Assembly: GCA_021604525.1 (NCBI GenBank)
Contig: BQJD01000018.1
Span: 1-64,000 of the forward strand
Direction: 5' to 3'
DNA: 64,000 bases
Source: a marine bacterium B5-7
Lineage (GTDB): Bacteria; Pseudomonadota; Gammaproteobacteria; Arenicellales; CAJQKF01
Shown here: positions 53,621 to 63,035 of the stretch, one piece after another
Numbering within the stretch: the first letter of the stretch is position 1
Layout of the letters: each line of letters opens with the position of its first letter
Notes under the pieces: generated by a model
The model's input: the letters and a program-made list of their open reading frames with translations, nothing else
The model's database searches: none
Told to the model about the DNA's origin: nothing
Program-made: the position numbers and the translations under genes

Positions 53621-54754
53621 ATGAAAATTAACAGACGACAATTCTCATTGGGTATGGCCGGCGCCGCTGGATTGGCAGCAATGGGTCCGCTGCGAAACGC
53701 ATTCGCAGCCCGTGACAACGAAATGAATATCCTCTGTTGGGAAGGTTATAACTCTGATGAGGTTCTCGGCCCATTCCGACGTGCCAATAATGGCGCCAGT
53801 GTTCGAGCCGAGAGCGGTACATCGGATCCGGACATGATTAACAAGCTGCGCGCGGGCGAGGTCAATGTCTGGGATCTCATTAATCTGAATCAGCCGTGGG
53901 CCAGGGACCAGTTGTATCCGGAGGGCTTGATCAAGCCCTTGAACAAGGATCGGTTCATGCCGTACTTCGAGAAGATGATGCCTGAATTTTCCAAGCCATA
54001 TCCATTGGCGTTCGCCGACGATGGAAATCTGATCGGCATGCCGCAGAGGTTCGGTCCTTTCAGCTTCGTTGTGAACACCGACAAGATAAGTCGGGAGATG
54101 GCGGAGGACCAGGGGTGGAATCTGTTTCTCGATCCGGCAATGAAAGACCGCTACGGTGTTCTGACCTATGACAACTGGAATGTTATGCATATGTGTCTGA
54201 CTGCCGGCCTGAATCCGTTCAATGAAGTGGTTGGTGACGATGAACAGAAGTTCAGAGCCGTTGCCGATACAATCTTCGGCGGCGCCAAACTGTTGACAGA
54301 CGATCTGGTAGCGATGAACACCGCCTTGATCAATGGCGAGATTGACGCCTACTTTACCGGTGGAACCTATACTGCGTCTCCCGCGCGCTTTGATGGTGCT
54401 ACTAACATACGAGGCATTACGCCAAACTCGGGTCCGGTTGATGGCAAGGGTGGTGTCGTGTGGATCGAGCTGACATCGGCTGTGAACAATCCGAACCCGT
54501 CAAAGCTTGCGGAGGATTTCCTTGAGTTCGTGCAAGGTCCGGACATCTGCAAGGCGGCGGCATTTGCTGAAGGCACCTACAACCCGGTTTGTCAGATGGG
54601 TAGTCAGGAAGTCATGAGCAAGTTCGATAAAGACGAACTGGATGCAATCCAGTGGGATAGTCTGGAAGAAGAAATGTCACGGTCGCTCGACTATCAGGTG
54701 ATTGCTTCCTACGACAAGCTGATTGAAATCTACAATAGCGCGAAACGCGGATAA
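53621..54754 (+). CDS. potD: Polyamine-type ABC transporter binding protein
   Basis: A 377-residue periplasmic solute-binding protein with a Tat signal (KINRRQFSLGMAGAAGLAAM, cleavage near AFAAR). The PotD/PotF fold is shown by MNILCWEGYNSDEVLGPF, GTSDPDMINKLRAGEVNVWD, LINLNQPWARDQLYPEGLIK and GNLIGMPQRFGPFSFVVNTD. Relatives bind polyamines or other cationic small molecules. In this operon, with a kinase and an aminotransferase, a small amino-alcohol such as 1-amino-2-propanol is the likeliest ligand (inference). It is followed by a strong stem-loop (54777-54805) and then the ATPase and two permeases. Confidence 0.88.
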   Translation: MKINRRQFSLGMAGAAGLAAMGPLRNAFAARDNEMNILCWEGYNSDEVLGPFRRANNGASVRAESGTSDPDMINKLRAGEVNVWDLINLNQPWARDQLYPEGLIKPLNKDRFMPYFEKMMPEFSKPYPLAFADDGNLIGMPQRFGPFSFVVNTDKISREMAEDQGWNLFLDPAMKDRYGVLTYDNWNVMHMCLTAGLNPFNEVVGDDEQKFRAVADTIFGGAKLLTDDLVAMNTALINGEIDAYFTGGTYTASPARFDGATNIRGITPNSGPVDGKGGVVWIELTSAVNNPNPSKLAEDFLEFVQGPDICKAAAFAEGTYNPVCQMGSQEVMSKFDKDELDAIQWDSLEEEMSRSLDYQVIASYDKLIEIYNSAKRG

Positions 54755-54776
54755 CAACGCGGATAACTAATGTGTC

Positions 54777-54805
54777 GCGTGTCCCGGTGTCATTCCGGGA
54801 CACGC
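54777..54805. promoter_or_regulatory. Perfect stem-loop between the binding protein and ATPase genes
   Basis: GCGTGTCCCGG (54777-54787) pairs perfectly with CCGGGACACGC (54795-54805) around a 7-base loop. It follows the binding-protein gene by 22 bases and precedes the ATPase start by 19. No T run follows, so it probably stabilises the upstream mRNA or attenuates transcription. Confidence 0.7.
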
Positions 54806-54824
54806 CAACCAAGCAGTTATAAAG

Positions 54825-55907
54825 ATGTCATCAGAAACCATTCTGCGTCTCGACAACATTGTAAAACGCTTCGGCGACTTTACTGCCGTCGATGGTGTCA
54901 GCCTCGATATATACGAAGGTGAGTTTCTTACCATTGTCGGTCCATCCGGTAGCGGCAAGTCGACACTCATTCGGCTTCTGGTCGGTATGGATGAGCTGAC
55001 CGAGGGTAGTCTCTGGCTGCGTGGTGAGCGTATCGACCAAACACCTGCAAACAAACGTCCAACCTGTATGGTGTTTCAGTCCCTGGCTTTGTTTCCGCAT
55101 ATGTCGGTAGGACAGAATATTGAGTTTCCACTGAAGATCAGAGGCGAGAGCGCTGAAGACAGACGCAACAGAGCCCTTGAGCTGATGGCTCTGTTGCGCT
55201 TGCCGGAACACTATTACACCAAGGGAGTCACCCAGTGCTCCGGTGGTGAACGACAGCGCATTGCCCTGGCACGAGCGCTGGCATTCGATCCGGAAATCCT
55301 GTTTTTCGATGAGCCCTTATCGGCGCTTGATTTTCGATTACGAAAAGCCCTGGAGAAGGAACTGAAGGACTTGCACGAGCGTACCGGGAAAACATTTGTC
55401 TACATCACCCATAGCCTTGAAGAGGCGATGGTGATGTCTGACCGGATCGCGATCATGAACGCGGGTCAGTTTGTTCAAATTGCTGAATCCGATGATATCT
55501 ATGCACGGCCCAACAGCCGGTTCGTTGCAGAGTTCATGGGTGAGGTGAATCTTTTTGGCGTGGAGGGTACGGGCTCCGGTGAATTACATGGCAATGGTGT
55601 AGAGATTCACGTCAATGGCAGAGCCGATGAATTTGGCATAGCGCTTGCGCCCGGTAAACAGGGCACCTTGATGGTAAGGCCCGAGTTCGTGAAATTTCTG
55701 TCCTCGGGTGAAACATCCGATTTTGTTGTTCGTGGCGTGTTGCGGGCGGAATATGCGCTGGGCTCAAGGATTCAGTACAAGGTGGAAAGCGCGGATGGAT
55801 CGAATCTTATTGTTGAAAATCTGCGTGAAGATCGTTATCAGGGACACGTCGGGGATTCGGTAATTCTCGGTTGGGATATCGAATCAACCCATATGATTGT
55901 TGAATAG
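54825..55907 (+). CDS. potA: Polyamine-type ABC transporter ATPase
   Basis: A 360-residue ATPase. Walker A is GPSGSGKST (39-47). The signature is CSGGERQRIALARA and Walker B is EILFFDEPLSALD, followed by the switch His in YITHSLEEA. The C-terminal 120 residues form the TOBE-type regulatory domain (GTLMVRPEFVKFL, IQYKVESADGSNLIVEN). All motifs are intact. It powers the two permeases encoded downstream at 55917 and 56771; the genes are closely spaced and co-directional. Confidence 0.93.
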   Translation: MSSETILRLDNIVKRFGDFTAVDGVSLDIYEGEFLTIVGPSGSGKSTLIRLLVGMDELTEGSLWLRGERIDQTPANKRPTCMVFQSLALFPHMSVGQNIEFPLKIRGESAEDRRNRALELMALLRLPEHYYTKGVTQCSGGERQRIALARALAFDPEILFFDEPLSALDFRLRKALEKELKDLHERTGKTFVYITHSLEEAMVMSDRIAIMNAGQFVQIAESDDIYARPNSRFVAEFMGEVNLFGVEGTGSGELHGNGVEIHVNGRADEFGIALAPGKQGTLMVRPEFVKFLSSGETSDFVVRGVLRAEYALGSRIQYKVESADGSNLIVENLREDRYQGHVGDSVILGWDIESTHMIVE

Positions 55908-55916
55908 GCACTCATT

Positions 55917-56774
55917 ATGGAACGTCTCGACAGAAAACACGGTACGTTAAGCTCACTACCCATATTAACGATTCTACTTATCAGTTTTGTGGCGCCGATG
56001 CTGGTGGTGGCTGCTTTCTCGATAATGCCACGCAAGGTTTTCTCCCTTTTCAACATACCCGACTTATCGGCATACGCTGCGTTACTCGAGCATGGTTACT
56101 ATCGCTCATTGCTGTGGTCGTTGGGCATGGCATTCGTGTCCACGATAATACTTTTTCTCATTTCCTGGCCTCTGGCATACGGTATGGCCAAGGTGTTCCG
56201 CAAGTTCACGCTGGTTATCACCATAGCCGTTGTTATCAGCCTTTTTGTATCCGAGAACATCCGTTTATTCGGTTGGGTCCTAACGATTATGAAGGGCGGA
56301 TTGATTGAAGGACACTTAAGGGCCTTGACAGGGGTAGGTTTTGAAAGTCCGCTTTATAACGTACCGATCATCATTTTCAGTCTGGTGTACGTTTATTTTC
56401 CTTTCATGTTATTTCCCCTGGCCCAGGGAATTTCAATGGTTCCTGACGATGCCAGGCAGGCTGCAGCGGACCTCGGCGCATCCCGCTGGCGCGTGTTGTT
56501 CGAGATCGATTTGCCACTTGCTGCACCGGGCATTGTGGTTGGTTCATTATTGAGTTTTGTGCTGGCGGCGGGTGCACTGGCGGAAAGTAAAATACTCGGT
56601 GGACAAACCGTTATCGTCATAGCCGACGAGATTGAAACGGCTTTCACCTATGGACAGGATTGGCCGCTCGGTTCGGCCTTGTCCATGGTGTTGATTGTTA
56701 TAATCGCGGTCCTGGCAATCTATGGAATTGCCAAGGTGGATCTGGATGCAATCATGGGGAAGAAGGCTGAATGA
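55917..56774 (+). CDS. potB: Polyamine-type ABC transporter permease 1
   Basis: A 285-residue inner membrane permease with six probable helices, starting with LPILTILLISFVAPMLVVAAF. The EAA loop is DARQAAADLGASRWRVLFEI (about residue 182). Length and motif positions agree with PotB/PotH. It lies nine bases after the ATPase and overlaps the next permease by four bases, so the three are translationally coupled. Confidence 0.9.
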   Translation: MERLDRKHGTLSSLPILTILLISFVAPMLVVAAFSIMPRKVFSLFNIPDLSAYAALLEHGYYRSLLWSLGMAFVSTIILFLISWPLAYGMAKVFRKFTLVITIAVVISLFVSENIRLFGWVLTIMKGGLIEGHLRALTGVGFESPLYNVPIIIFSLVYVYFPFMLFPLAQGISMVPDDARQAAADLGASRWRVLFEIDLPLAAPGIVVGSLLSFVLAAGALAESKILGGQTVIVIADEIETAFTYGQDWPLGSALSMVLIVIIAVLAIYGIAKVDLDAIMGKKAE

Positions 56775-57574
56775 AAACGCCCCGTATACTTCGTGTTGCA
56801 TTATATGTTTATGGCGTACTCGTCATCGTTTGGCTTTATATCCCCCTGGTGTCGGTAACTTTTGCGTCTATTTCCAAGGCGCGATACCTTACCTTTCCCA
56901 TTAAGAGATACTCAACGGCCTGGTATGCCAAAGCAGTGGAAAGCGATACGGTCAGGGATATCGTATCTACATCGCTGAAGGTCGCTATCATTGTCACGAT
57001 CATATCGATGATAGTCGGGTTCTTTGGTGCCTTGGCATTCGCCAGGTATCAATGGCGCTATCGCCGTATCTTTCAGAAATTGATCCTGCTGCCGATATTC
57101 TTTCCACAAACGGTATTGGGTCTGGCGCTACTGATGTGGTTCAACTCCGTTGGCATTATTCCAACCTGGAAGACCGCAGTGGTCGCGCATCTGGTATGGA
57201 TATCACCCATAGCCACATTGATTATCGCCATACGCGCCTACTCGTTCGATCATTCACTTGAAGAAGCAGCCAGAGATATGGGCGCAAGTACATGGACTGT
57301 TATGCGCGAGATTACATTGCCATTACTCATGCCCGGTATTGTCTCTGCGGGTCTGTTTGCATTTCTTCTAAGCTGGGGCAATTTTCCGTTGTCCCTGTTT
57401 ACAACCGGCGCCGATTCGACGTTGCCTGAATGGCTTTACGCAAAAATGGTTTCTGGCTACTCGCCCCTTGTGCCGACGGTCGGGGTGATATCCATTCTTT
57501 CATCCTTCTGTATCGTTCTGATTGCGGTTGTTGTCATGTGGGGTATGCGATTGACGAGGAAGGCGCGCTCGTAA
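56771..57574 (+). CDS. potC: Polyamine-type ABC transporter permease 2
   Basis: A 267-residue permease with six hydrophobic segments (LYVYGVLVIVWLYIPLVSVT at the start, then the loop FPIKRYSTAWYAKAVESD typical of PotC/PotI). The EAA loop is SLEEAARDMGASTWTVMREI (about 165). Overlapping the upstream permease by four bases, it completes a full D-A-B-C importer. A gap of 65 bases separates it from the SDR gene, which is likely in the same transcript. Confidence 0.9.
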   Translation: MKTPRILRVALYVYGVLVIVWLYIPLVSVTFASISKARYLTFPIKRYSTAWYAKAVESDTVRDIVSTSLKVAIIVTIISMIVGFFGALAFARYQWRYRRIFQKLILLPIFFPQTVLGLALLMWFNSVGIIPTWKTAVVAHLVWISPIATLIIAIRAYSFDHSLEEAARDMGASTWTVMREITLPLLMPGIVSAGLFAFLLSWGNFPLSLFTTGADSTLPEWLYAKMVSGYSPLVPTVGVISILSSFCIVLIAVVVMWGMRLTRKARS

Positions 57575-57639
57575 GGCAAAAAGATTCATCAGCCGTATTG
57601 GTAAATCATAGAGCATGAATATTCGACAGAGGTGGTCAA

Positions 57640-58419
57640 ATGCTTACATCAATCAAGGATAAATCCGTTATCGTAACCGGCGGTTCAAAAGGTATTGGCC
57701 GGGGTATCGCAAAAGTTTTTGCTGCACAGGGAGCCAAGGTAACAATCGCCGCGAGAGGCGAGCAGGCAGCAATGGATGCCTGTAACGAGATCAACAATGG
57801 CGGAGGTGTCGCAAGCTTTCAACAGTGTGATGTCAGTGATTGGGAAAGCGTAAAGAGCATGGTCGATGCTGTTGCCAAGGCCCAGGGCGGTGTCGATATC
57901 ATGTGCGCCAACGCCGGCGCCTTTCCGCAGACCAAAATCGTCGACATGGAGCCGGATGAATGGGATCAGGTCATGGGTACCAATCTTCGCTCTGCCTTTT
58001 TGTCAGTAAAAGCCTGTATTCCTTATTTTGAAAAAGCCGGCAAGGGTCGGGTTGTTCTGACTTCATCAATAACAGGTCCCGTTACTGGTTATCCCGGCTG
58101 GGCTCACTACGGTGCTTCGAAATCCGGTCAATTGGGATTCCTTAAAACGGCGGCCATGGAGTTATCCAAATACAACACGACGATCAATGCCGTCATGCCC
58201 GGCAATATTTATACAGAGGGATTGCAGGATCTGGGTCAGGACTATCTGGATACCATGGCGGCATCCATACCGCTTAAGCGCCTTGGGGCGGTTGAAGATA
58301 TCGGCAATGCTGCCTTGTTTTTTGCATCTGAAGAAGCGGCATATATCACCGGCCAGACAATTATCGTCGATGGCGGTCAGATTCTGCCGGAGTCCCTGGA
58401 AGCCATGGAAGAAATTTAA
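57640..58419 (+). CDS. SDR-family dehydrogenase (candidate amino-alcohol dehydrogenase)
   Basis: A 259-residue classical short-chain dehydrogenase. NAD(P) is bound by TGGSKGIGRGIAKVF (residues 13-27). NAG is at CANAGAFPQ, the catalytic Ser is in VVLTSSITGP and the YxxxK is in WAHYGASKSGQLG. The fold ends with YITGQTIIVDGGQILPES. In the mycobacterial RMM microcompartment an SDR acts as (S)-1-amino-2-propanol dehydrogenase, so this gene could interconvert amino-alcohol and amino-ketone or adjust stereochemistry. That role is inferred from the neighbouring kinase, aminotransferase and shell genes; the sequence alone says only SDR. A good AGAGGTGG site precedes the ATG. Confidence 0.88.
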   Translation: MLTSIKDKSVIVTGGSKGIGRGIAKVFAAQGAKVTIAARGEQAAMDACNEINNGGGVASFQQCDVSDWESVKSMVDAVAKAQGGVDIMCANAGAFPQTKIVDMEPDEWDQVMGTNLRSAFLSVKACIPYFEKAGKGRVVLTSSITGPVTGYPGWAHYGASKSGQLGFLKTAAMELSKYNTTINAVMPGNIYTEGLQDLGQDYLDTMAASIPLKRLGAVEDIGNAALFFASEEAAYITGQTIIVDGGQILPESLEAMEEI

Positions 58420-58465
58420 AAATTCTTCCAACCGCATAGTGATTGAAACCAACACGAGTAAAGAT

Positions 58466-59467
58466 ATGTCCGGCAACGATATTCCAATGGAATTGTTGCT
58501 TGAACACCTGGGTGTGCTTGCGAACCGGTCATTGTCCCTTTGGGATTTGCCTGATGACGCCGTGGCAAGGCTGATCAATGTCTCTGAAAACGCAACTTAC
58601 CTGGTGGAAGGTACCGATTGGAAATCCATATTACGTATCCATCGCGAGAACTATCATTCGAAGCGTGCGATACAGTGTGAGTTGACCTGGTCCAGGGCCT
58701 TGAACGATGAAGGCGGGATTATTACACCGGGCACCTATACAGGTCGGGATGGCGAAGTCATTCAGTCGGGAATAACGGATGGATTGCCGGCGCCTCGTTA
58801 CATGGTGATGTTTCATTTCGTTGAAGGTACGCAGCCAGATGAAACCCACGATTTGGTTGGTGCGTTTGAAGAGCTGGGAGAGATTGCCGCCAGGACACAT
58901 ATTCATTCAATGAAATGGAAACGCCCTGAACCTTTCGAGAGACTGACCTGGGATCTTGATTCGGTATTTGGTTCCACGCCAACCTGGGGTCATTGGCGTG
59001 ACGCGCCTAATGTGACCGAGGAAATCAGTACGGTACTAAAGGACGTTGAGGATACCGTCATCCGCCGCCTCAATAAATTCGGCAAGCAACCGGATCGCTA
59101 TGGATTGATACACGCCGACATGCGTCTCGCCAACTTGTTGATCGATGATGATGGCACACGTCTTATCGATTTTGACGATTGCGGCTTCGGCTGGTTTCTC
59201 TATGATTTCGCCACCGGCATCAGTTTCATGGAAGACCACGTGAAGGTACCGGCATTGAAGGAATCCTGGGTTAAAGGCTATCGAAGATTGCGGCCGTTAT
59301 CCGACGAGGATGTGAATGAGATCGACACGGTCGTCATGTTACGCAGACTGGCCTTGCTGGCTTGGATCGGCAGTCACATAGAGGCGCCGGAGCCACAAGC
59401 GCTGGCGCCCGATTTTGCCAGGGTATCGGCGGAATTGGGAACCGCATACTTACAGCGCTACGGTTGA
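58466..59467 (+). CDS. APH-family phosphotransferase (candidate amino-alcohol kinase)
   Basis: A 333-residue kinase of the aminoglycoside phosphotransferase/choline kinase fold, counted from ATG 58466. The longer overlapping frame is rejected because it runs inside the SDR gene. The ATP-site Lys strand is WKSILRIHRENYHS. The catalytic loop is YGLIHADMRLANLLIDDDGT (Brenner motif HxDxxxxN), and the metal Asp is in TRLIDFDDCGFG. In the RMM locus a homologous kinase phosphorylates 1-amino-2-propanol before the aminotransferase-fold lyase removes phosphate and ammonia. Antibiotic resistance is unlikely given the operon. The SDR stop is 46 bases upstream. Confidence 0.87.
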   Translation: MSGNDIPMELLLEHLGVLANRSLSLWDLPDDAVARLINVSENATYLVEGTDWKSILRIHRENYHSKRAIQCELTWSRALNDEGGIITPGTYTGRDGEVIQSGITDGLPAPRYMVMFHFVEGTQPDETHDLVGAFEELGEIAARTHIHSMKWKRPEPFERLTWDLDSVFGSTPTWGHWRDAPNVTEEISTVLKDVEDTVIRRLNKFGKQPDRYGLIHADMRLANLLIDDDGTRLIDFDDCGFGWFLYDFATGISFMEDHVKVPALKESWVKGYRRLRPLSDEDVNEIDTVVMLRRLALLAWIGSHIEAPEPQALAPDFARVSAELGTAYLQRYG

Positions 59468-59564
59468 TTCGCTGTCAACCAAATCGGTGAGACTGTCAAG
59501 CACGGTGAACCCTTTTAGGTAATTCTGGTTCCTTCTTCCGCTACCAATTGAGAAGAGGAATGGC

Positions 59565-60836
59565 ATGAGCCAGGCAAAGCTCGAATTTCTCGAAAGATCC
59601 AAATACTTCTGGAATCCCGGCAAGACTCAGGATTGGCAGGATATGGGCATCGATCTGGTCATTGATCGACGCGAGGGATATTACCTGTATGACATGGATG
59701 GACGTCGGCTGATTGACGTCCACTTAAATGGTGGGACTTACAATCTGGGCCATCGGCACCCGGAGCTGGTGGAGGTGTTGAAAGCGGGAACTGCGCGTTT
59801 CGATATGGGCAATCATCACTTCCCGGCGCTGGCGCGAACTGCTCTGGCCGAAGCGCTCGCGGCATGTGCGCCTGCCCCGGACATGAAGTACACCATCTAT
59901 GGCGCTGGTGGCGCGGAAGCCATCGATATTGCCTTGAAGACGGCCCGTCATGCGGCCCAGAAACGCAAGATAGTCTCCATCGTAAAGGCTTACCACGGAC
60001 ACTCGGGATTGTCGGTTAAAACCGGCGATGAACGGTTCTCGAAAATCTTCCTTTCCGAGGACACCCAAGGTGAATTTGTCCAGGTTCCATTCAATGATCT
60101 GAATGCCATGGAAGACGCCTTGAAAAAACGTGACGTCGCTGCGGTCATTATGGAGTCTATTCCGGCAACCTATGGTTTCCCGATGCCCCATGAAGGTTAC
60201 CTGCCTGGGGTCAAGAAACTGTGCGAACGCTACGACGTCTTCTATATTGCCGACGAAGTTCAAACCGGGTTGATGCGCAGCGGCGAGATGTGGTGCTGTA
60301 ACCGGTACGGTGTCGAGCCCGATATCATGGTGACCGGGAAAGGCATCTCCGGCGGTATGTATCCAATCGCCTGCGTGCTGGTTTCTGAAAAATGCGGCGG
60401 CTGGCTAAAAGAGGATGGCTTTGCCCATATGTCCACAATGGGTGGCGCGGAACTGGGTTGCGTCGTGGCAATGAAAACACTGGAGATTCTGCAACGTCCG
60501 GCAATATCAACCATGGTGCGCTACGTTGCCGACTACATCCGCAACGGGCTTGATGACATCATGTCTGCCTATCCGGATTTCTTTGTTGGCATCCGTCAGC
60601 ACGGGCTGATCATGGGATTGGAATTCAATCATGAGCAGGGTGCAAAGCCCGTCATGAAACATCTTTATGACAATGGCGTCTGGGCCATCTTTTCAACGCT
60701 GGATCCACGGGTACTGCAGTTCAAGCCTGGTGTCCTGCTCACTCAAAAGGACGCCGAAGATCTGCTACGCAGAGTGGAGATCGCTGTGTCCCTGGCGAGG
60801 GATGAAGTCATGGGCAAGAAGCAGAGGTGGACGTGA
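59565..60836 (+). CDS. Class III PLP enzyme (candidate amino-alcohol-phosphate phospho-lyase)
   Basis: A 423-residue class III aminotransferase-fold protein. The cofactor region shows GAGGAEAIDIALKTARHAAQ, the aromatic/His pair in VKAYHGHSGLS, the PLP-binding Asp in YIADEVQTGLMRSGEMW, and the Schiff-base Lys in IMVTGKGISGGMYPIACVL (about residue 258). Members are transaminases or, as with ethanolamine-phosphate phospho-lyase (AGXT2L1/EtnPPL), lyases. Being paired with an APH-type kinase and a BMC aldehyde dehydrogenase, it most likely converts an amino-alcohol phosphate to propionaldehyde or acetaldehyde (inference). The ribosome site GAAGAGGAA precedes the ATG. Its stop codon overlaps the next start (TGATG). 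Confidence 0.88.
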   Translation: MSQAKLEFLERSKYFWNPGKTQDWQDMGIDLVIDRREGYYLYDMDGRRLIDVHLNGGTYNLGHRHPELVEVLKAGTARFDMGNHHFPALARTALAEALAACAPAPDMKYTIYGAGGAEAIDIALKTARHAAQKRKIVSIVKAYHGHSGLSVKTGDERFSKIFLSEDTQGEFVQVPFNDLNAMEDALKKRDVAAVIMESIPATYGFPMPHEGYLPGVKKLCERYDVFYIADEVQTGLMRSGEMWCCNRYGVEPDIMVTGKGISGGMYPIACVLVSEKCGGWLKEDGFAHMSTMGGAELGCVVAMKTLEILQRPAISTMVRYVADYIRNGLDDIMSAYPDFFVGIRQHGLIMGLEFNHEQGAKPVMKHLYDNGVWAIFSTLDPRVLQFKPGVLLTQKDAEDLLRRVEIAVSLARDEVMGKKQRWT

Positions 60837-62419
60837 TGGAGCCGCAAATCAGAAATCTGGTCGATATATCGTCAACAGCGGCTGCTCTGCAAGGCCATGC
60901 AGACATACTTCTTGAGCGTGCTCGTTGGGCCACCACGGTTTTCCAGCGATACGATCGGCAGACAACCATGAATATCGTCGACGCAGTGGCAAAGACAGCT
61001 CATGAAAATGCCGCTTATTATGCTGAATGGGCCGTCAGGGAAACCGGCTTTGGTGTGGTCGAACATAAGAAGCTGAAGAACGAGCTGACTGCTTATCCGC
61101 TGGTTGATTACTATCGGGATGAGGATTACGTCAACTTCAAAATCGACGAGGCCAGGAAGATTGTCGAGATACCGAGACCGGCAGGTGTGGTGTTTGCCCT
61201 TACTCCGTCCACCAATCCGATTGCAACGGTTAACTATAAAATCATCATCGCCTTGATGACAAGAAATGCCATCGTGATCAGCCCGCATCCCGCCGCGCGG
61301 GAATGCTGTGTCGACGCCGCCAACAAGCTTGCGGCTGCAGCAGTGGCGGCGGGTGCTCCTGAAGGCGTTATCCAGATTATCGATAAGCCCACCATACCGC
61401 TGGTGGAGACATTCATGGCATCGGAAAAAACCAATGTCATATTGGCAACTGGCGGAACAGCCATGGTGCGCGCAGCGTATTCGTCATCCAATCCGGCCAT
61501 CGGTGTCGGGCCGGGTAATGCACCGGTGTTCGTGGATAGCTCTGCGGATGTCGTTGAAGCTGCGAAGCACATCGTTAACAGCAAGAGTTTCGATAACTCG
61601 ATTCTTTGTACTAACGAGAGCGTGTTGATCACACTCCCTGAAATCGAAAAACAACTGATTCAGGCCCTGCGTGCGGCTCATGCGTATATCTGTGACGAAG
61701 ACGACGTCACAAGATTGCGTCGTCTGTTGTTTCACGAACGGGGTTTCAATATTGAATGTATCGGTCGGGATGCTACCTGGATCGCAAACGAATGCGGTAT
61801 TCGGGTGCCAGGCAATACCAGAATACTTATCGCACCCATTACGCATATCGGGGTTGAGGAAAAACTCAGTCGCGAAAAACTGTGTCCCGTGCTTGCGATG
61901 CATGTTGCAAGCAATCGCAACCAGGCGATTGCATTGGCTAAAGCAACATTGCGCATGACCGGTGCCGGCCATTCCGCGGCCATACACGCACAAGACGAAC
62001 AAGTGACTATTAAATTCGCCAACTCTGTGGAAGTCTACCGGGTGGTTGTAAACGCGCCATGTTCCCAGGGCGCCGCTGGCTACGAGACGCATCTACCGCC
62101 CACATTCACCATCGGAACCGGTTACTTCGGTCGGTCATCCGTAGGTGAAAATATAGGCCCACATCACCTGGTTCATTGGACAAGGATGGCATACAACACG
62201 AAAGAGTCGATGAATGTCGATCGGTATCGCGAGTTGAGCCAGGGTTTTAACGGTCCGTTGCCGACAGCTCCATCCGATGGCGTGCCCGGTTCCGCTAGTG
62301 CCAGGCGGGTAGTGACTGCAACCGTTCATAGCCAGAATTCAAATCAGGTGGATGCGACTACTCGTGAACAGATCAGAAGGATTATCGCCGAAGAATTGCG
62401 GGACATTTTGAAGAAATAA
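60836..62419 (+). CDS. pduP: CoA-acylating aldehyde dehydrogenase of a microcompartment
   Basis: A 527-residue acylating aldehyde dehydrogenase (PduP/EutE type). ATG 60836 overlaps the upstream stop, with GAGGTGG eight bases before it; GTG 60827 is the alternative. Family features are GVVFALTPSTNPIATVNYK, the NAD region GVGPGNAPVFVD, and the catalytic Cys (C258) in SFDNSILCTNESVL, with the expected Glu absent as in acylating enzymes. It makes acyl-CoA from the toxic aldehyde inside the shell. A linker leads to an amphipathic C-terminal helix (TTREQIRRIIAEELRDILKK), a typical encapsulation peptide, as in RMM and other BMC aldehyde dehydrogenases where the peptide is C-terminal. Confidence 0.92.
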   Translation: MEPQIRNLVDISSTAAALQGHADILLERARWATTVFQRYDRQTTMNIVDAVAKTAHENAAYYAEWAVRETGFGVVEHKKLKNELTAYPLVDYYRDEDYVNFKIDEARKIVEIPRPAGVVFALTPSTNPIATVNYKIIIALMTRNAIVISPHPAARECCVDAANKLAAAAVAAGAPEGVIQIIDKPTIPLVETFMASEKTNVILATGGTAMVRAAYSSSNPAIGVGPGNAPVFVDSSADVVEAAKHIVNSKSFDNSILCTNESVLITLPEIEKQLIQALRAAHAYICDEDDVTRLRRLLFHERGFNIECIGRDATWIANECGIRVPGNTRILIAPITHIGVEEKLSREKLCPVLAMHVASNRNQAIALAKATLRMTGAGHSAAIHAQDEQVTIKFANSVEVYRVVVNAPCSQGAAGYETHLPPTFTIGTGYFGRSSVGENIGPHHLVHWTRMAYNTKESMNVDRYRELSQGFNGPLPTAPSDGVPGSASARRVVTATVHSQNSNQVDATTREQIRRIIAEELRDILKK

Positions 62420-62420
62420 A

Positions 62421-63035
62421 ATGGCTGAACTGCGCTCGTTTATTTTTATCGATCAACTGCAGCCGCAAACGCTCGCGTACATGGCGACGTGGATGCGGGG
62501 TACGTTACCACGTGCCAATATGGCGGCGCAGGTGATCGAGATCGCCCCCGGTCTCGATATAGAATCCCTTACGGATGTGGCCTTGAAAGGCTCGAACGTT
62601 CATCCGGGTATGCTGGTCGTGGAAAGACAGTTTGGTACGGTGGAATTACATTCGAAGTCAATCGCCGAGGTCAAGGCGGCTGGGCAGGCGATTCTGGACG
62701 AACTCGATGCAACACAGGATGATGCGGCGCCACCAAAGATCCTCGCTTCTAAAATTGTTACCCGAATCGATCAGCAACACGCTTTCTTAATCAATCGAAA
62801 CAAGTTGGGATCCATGATACTGGGCGGCGAGAGTCTCTATTTGCTTGAATGTCAGTCGGCTTCCTACGCCATATTGGCCAGTAACGAAGCAGAAAAAACA
62901 TCCAATATAAAATTGATCGATTACCGGATGATCGGTGCCAACGGGCGTTTGTATCTTGCCGGTGACGAGGCTGAAGTGCGAAACGCAAAACAAGCGGCGG
63001 AAGCGGCGTTGTATGGCCTTGGAGCTGCTGCTTGA
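62421..63035 (+). CDS. Tandem-domain microcompartment shell protein (BMC-T)
   Basis: A 204-residue protein with two BMC domains (about residues 1-95 and 105-200). Each has the short strand-helix pattern of shell proteins: AAQVIEIAPGLDIESLTDVA and SSMILGGESLYLLECQSASY-type segments, then a C-terminal AKQAAEAALYGLGAAA helix. BMC-T trimers make the pseudohexagonal tiles that often carry larger, gated pores. It starts one base after the aldehyde dehydrogenase stop. It resembles the BMC-T of RMM/choline-type loci more than PduB, as it lacks PduB's long N-terminal extension. Confidence 0.85.
   Translation: MAELRSFIFIDQLQPQTLAYMATWMRGTLPRANMAAQVIEIAPGLDIESLTDVALKGSNVHPGMLVVERQFGTVELHSKSIAEVKAAGQAILDELDATQDDAAPPKILASKIVTRIDQQHAFLINRNKLGSMILGGESLYLLECQSASYAILASNEAEKTSNIKLIDYRMIGANGRLYLAGDEAEVRNAKQAAEAALYGLGAAA

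Noticed and set aside
58112-59467. Longer start for the APH-type kinase
   Set aside because: The extension lies within the SDR gene in another frame and shows no kinase similarity. The fold begins after ATG 58466.
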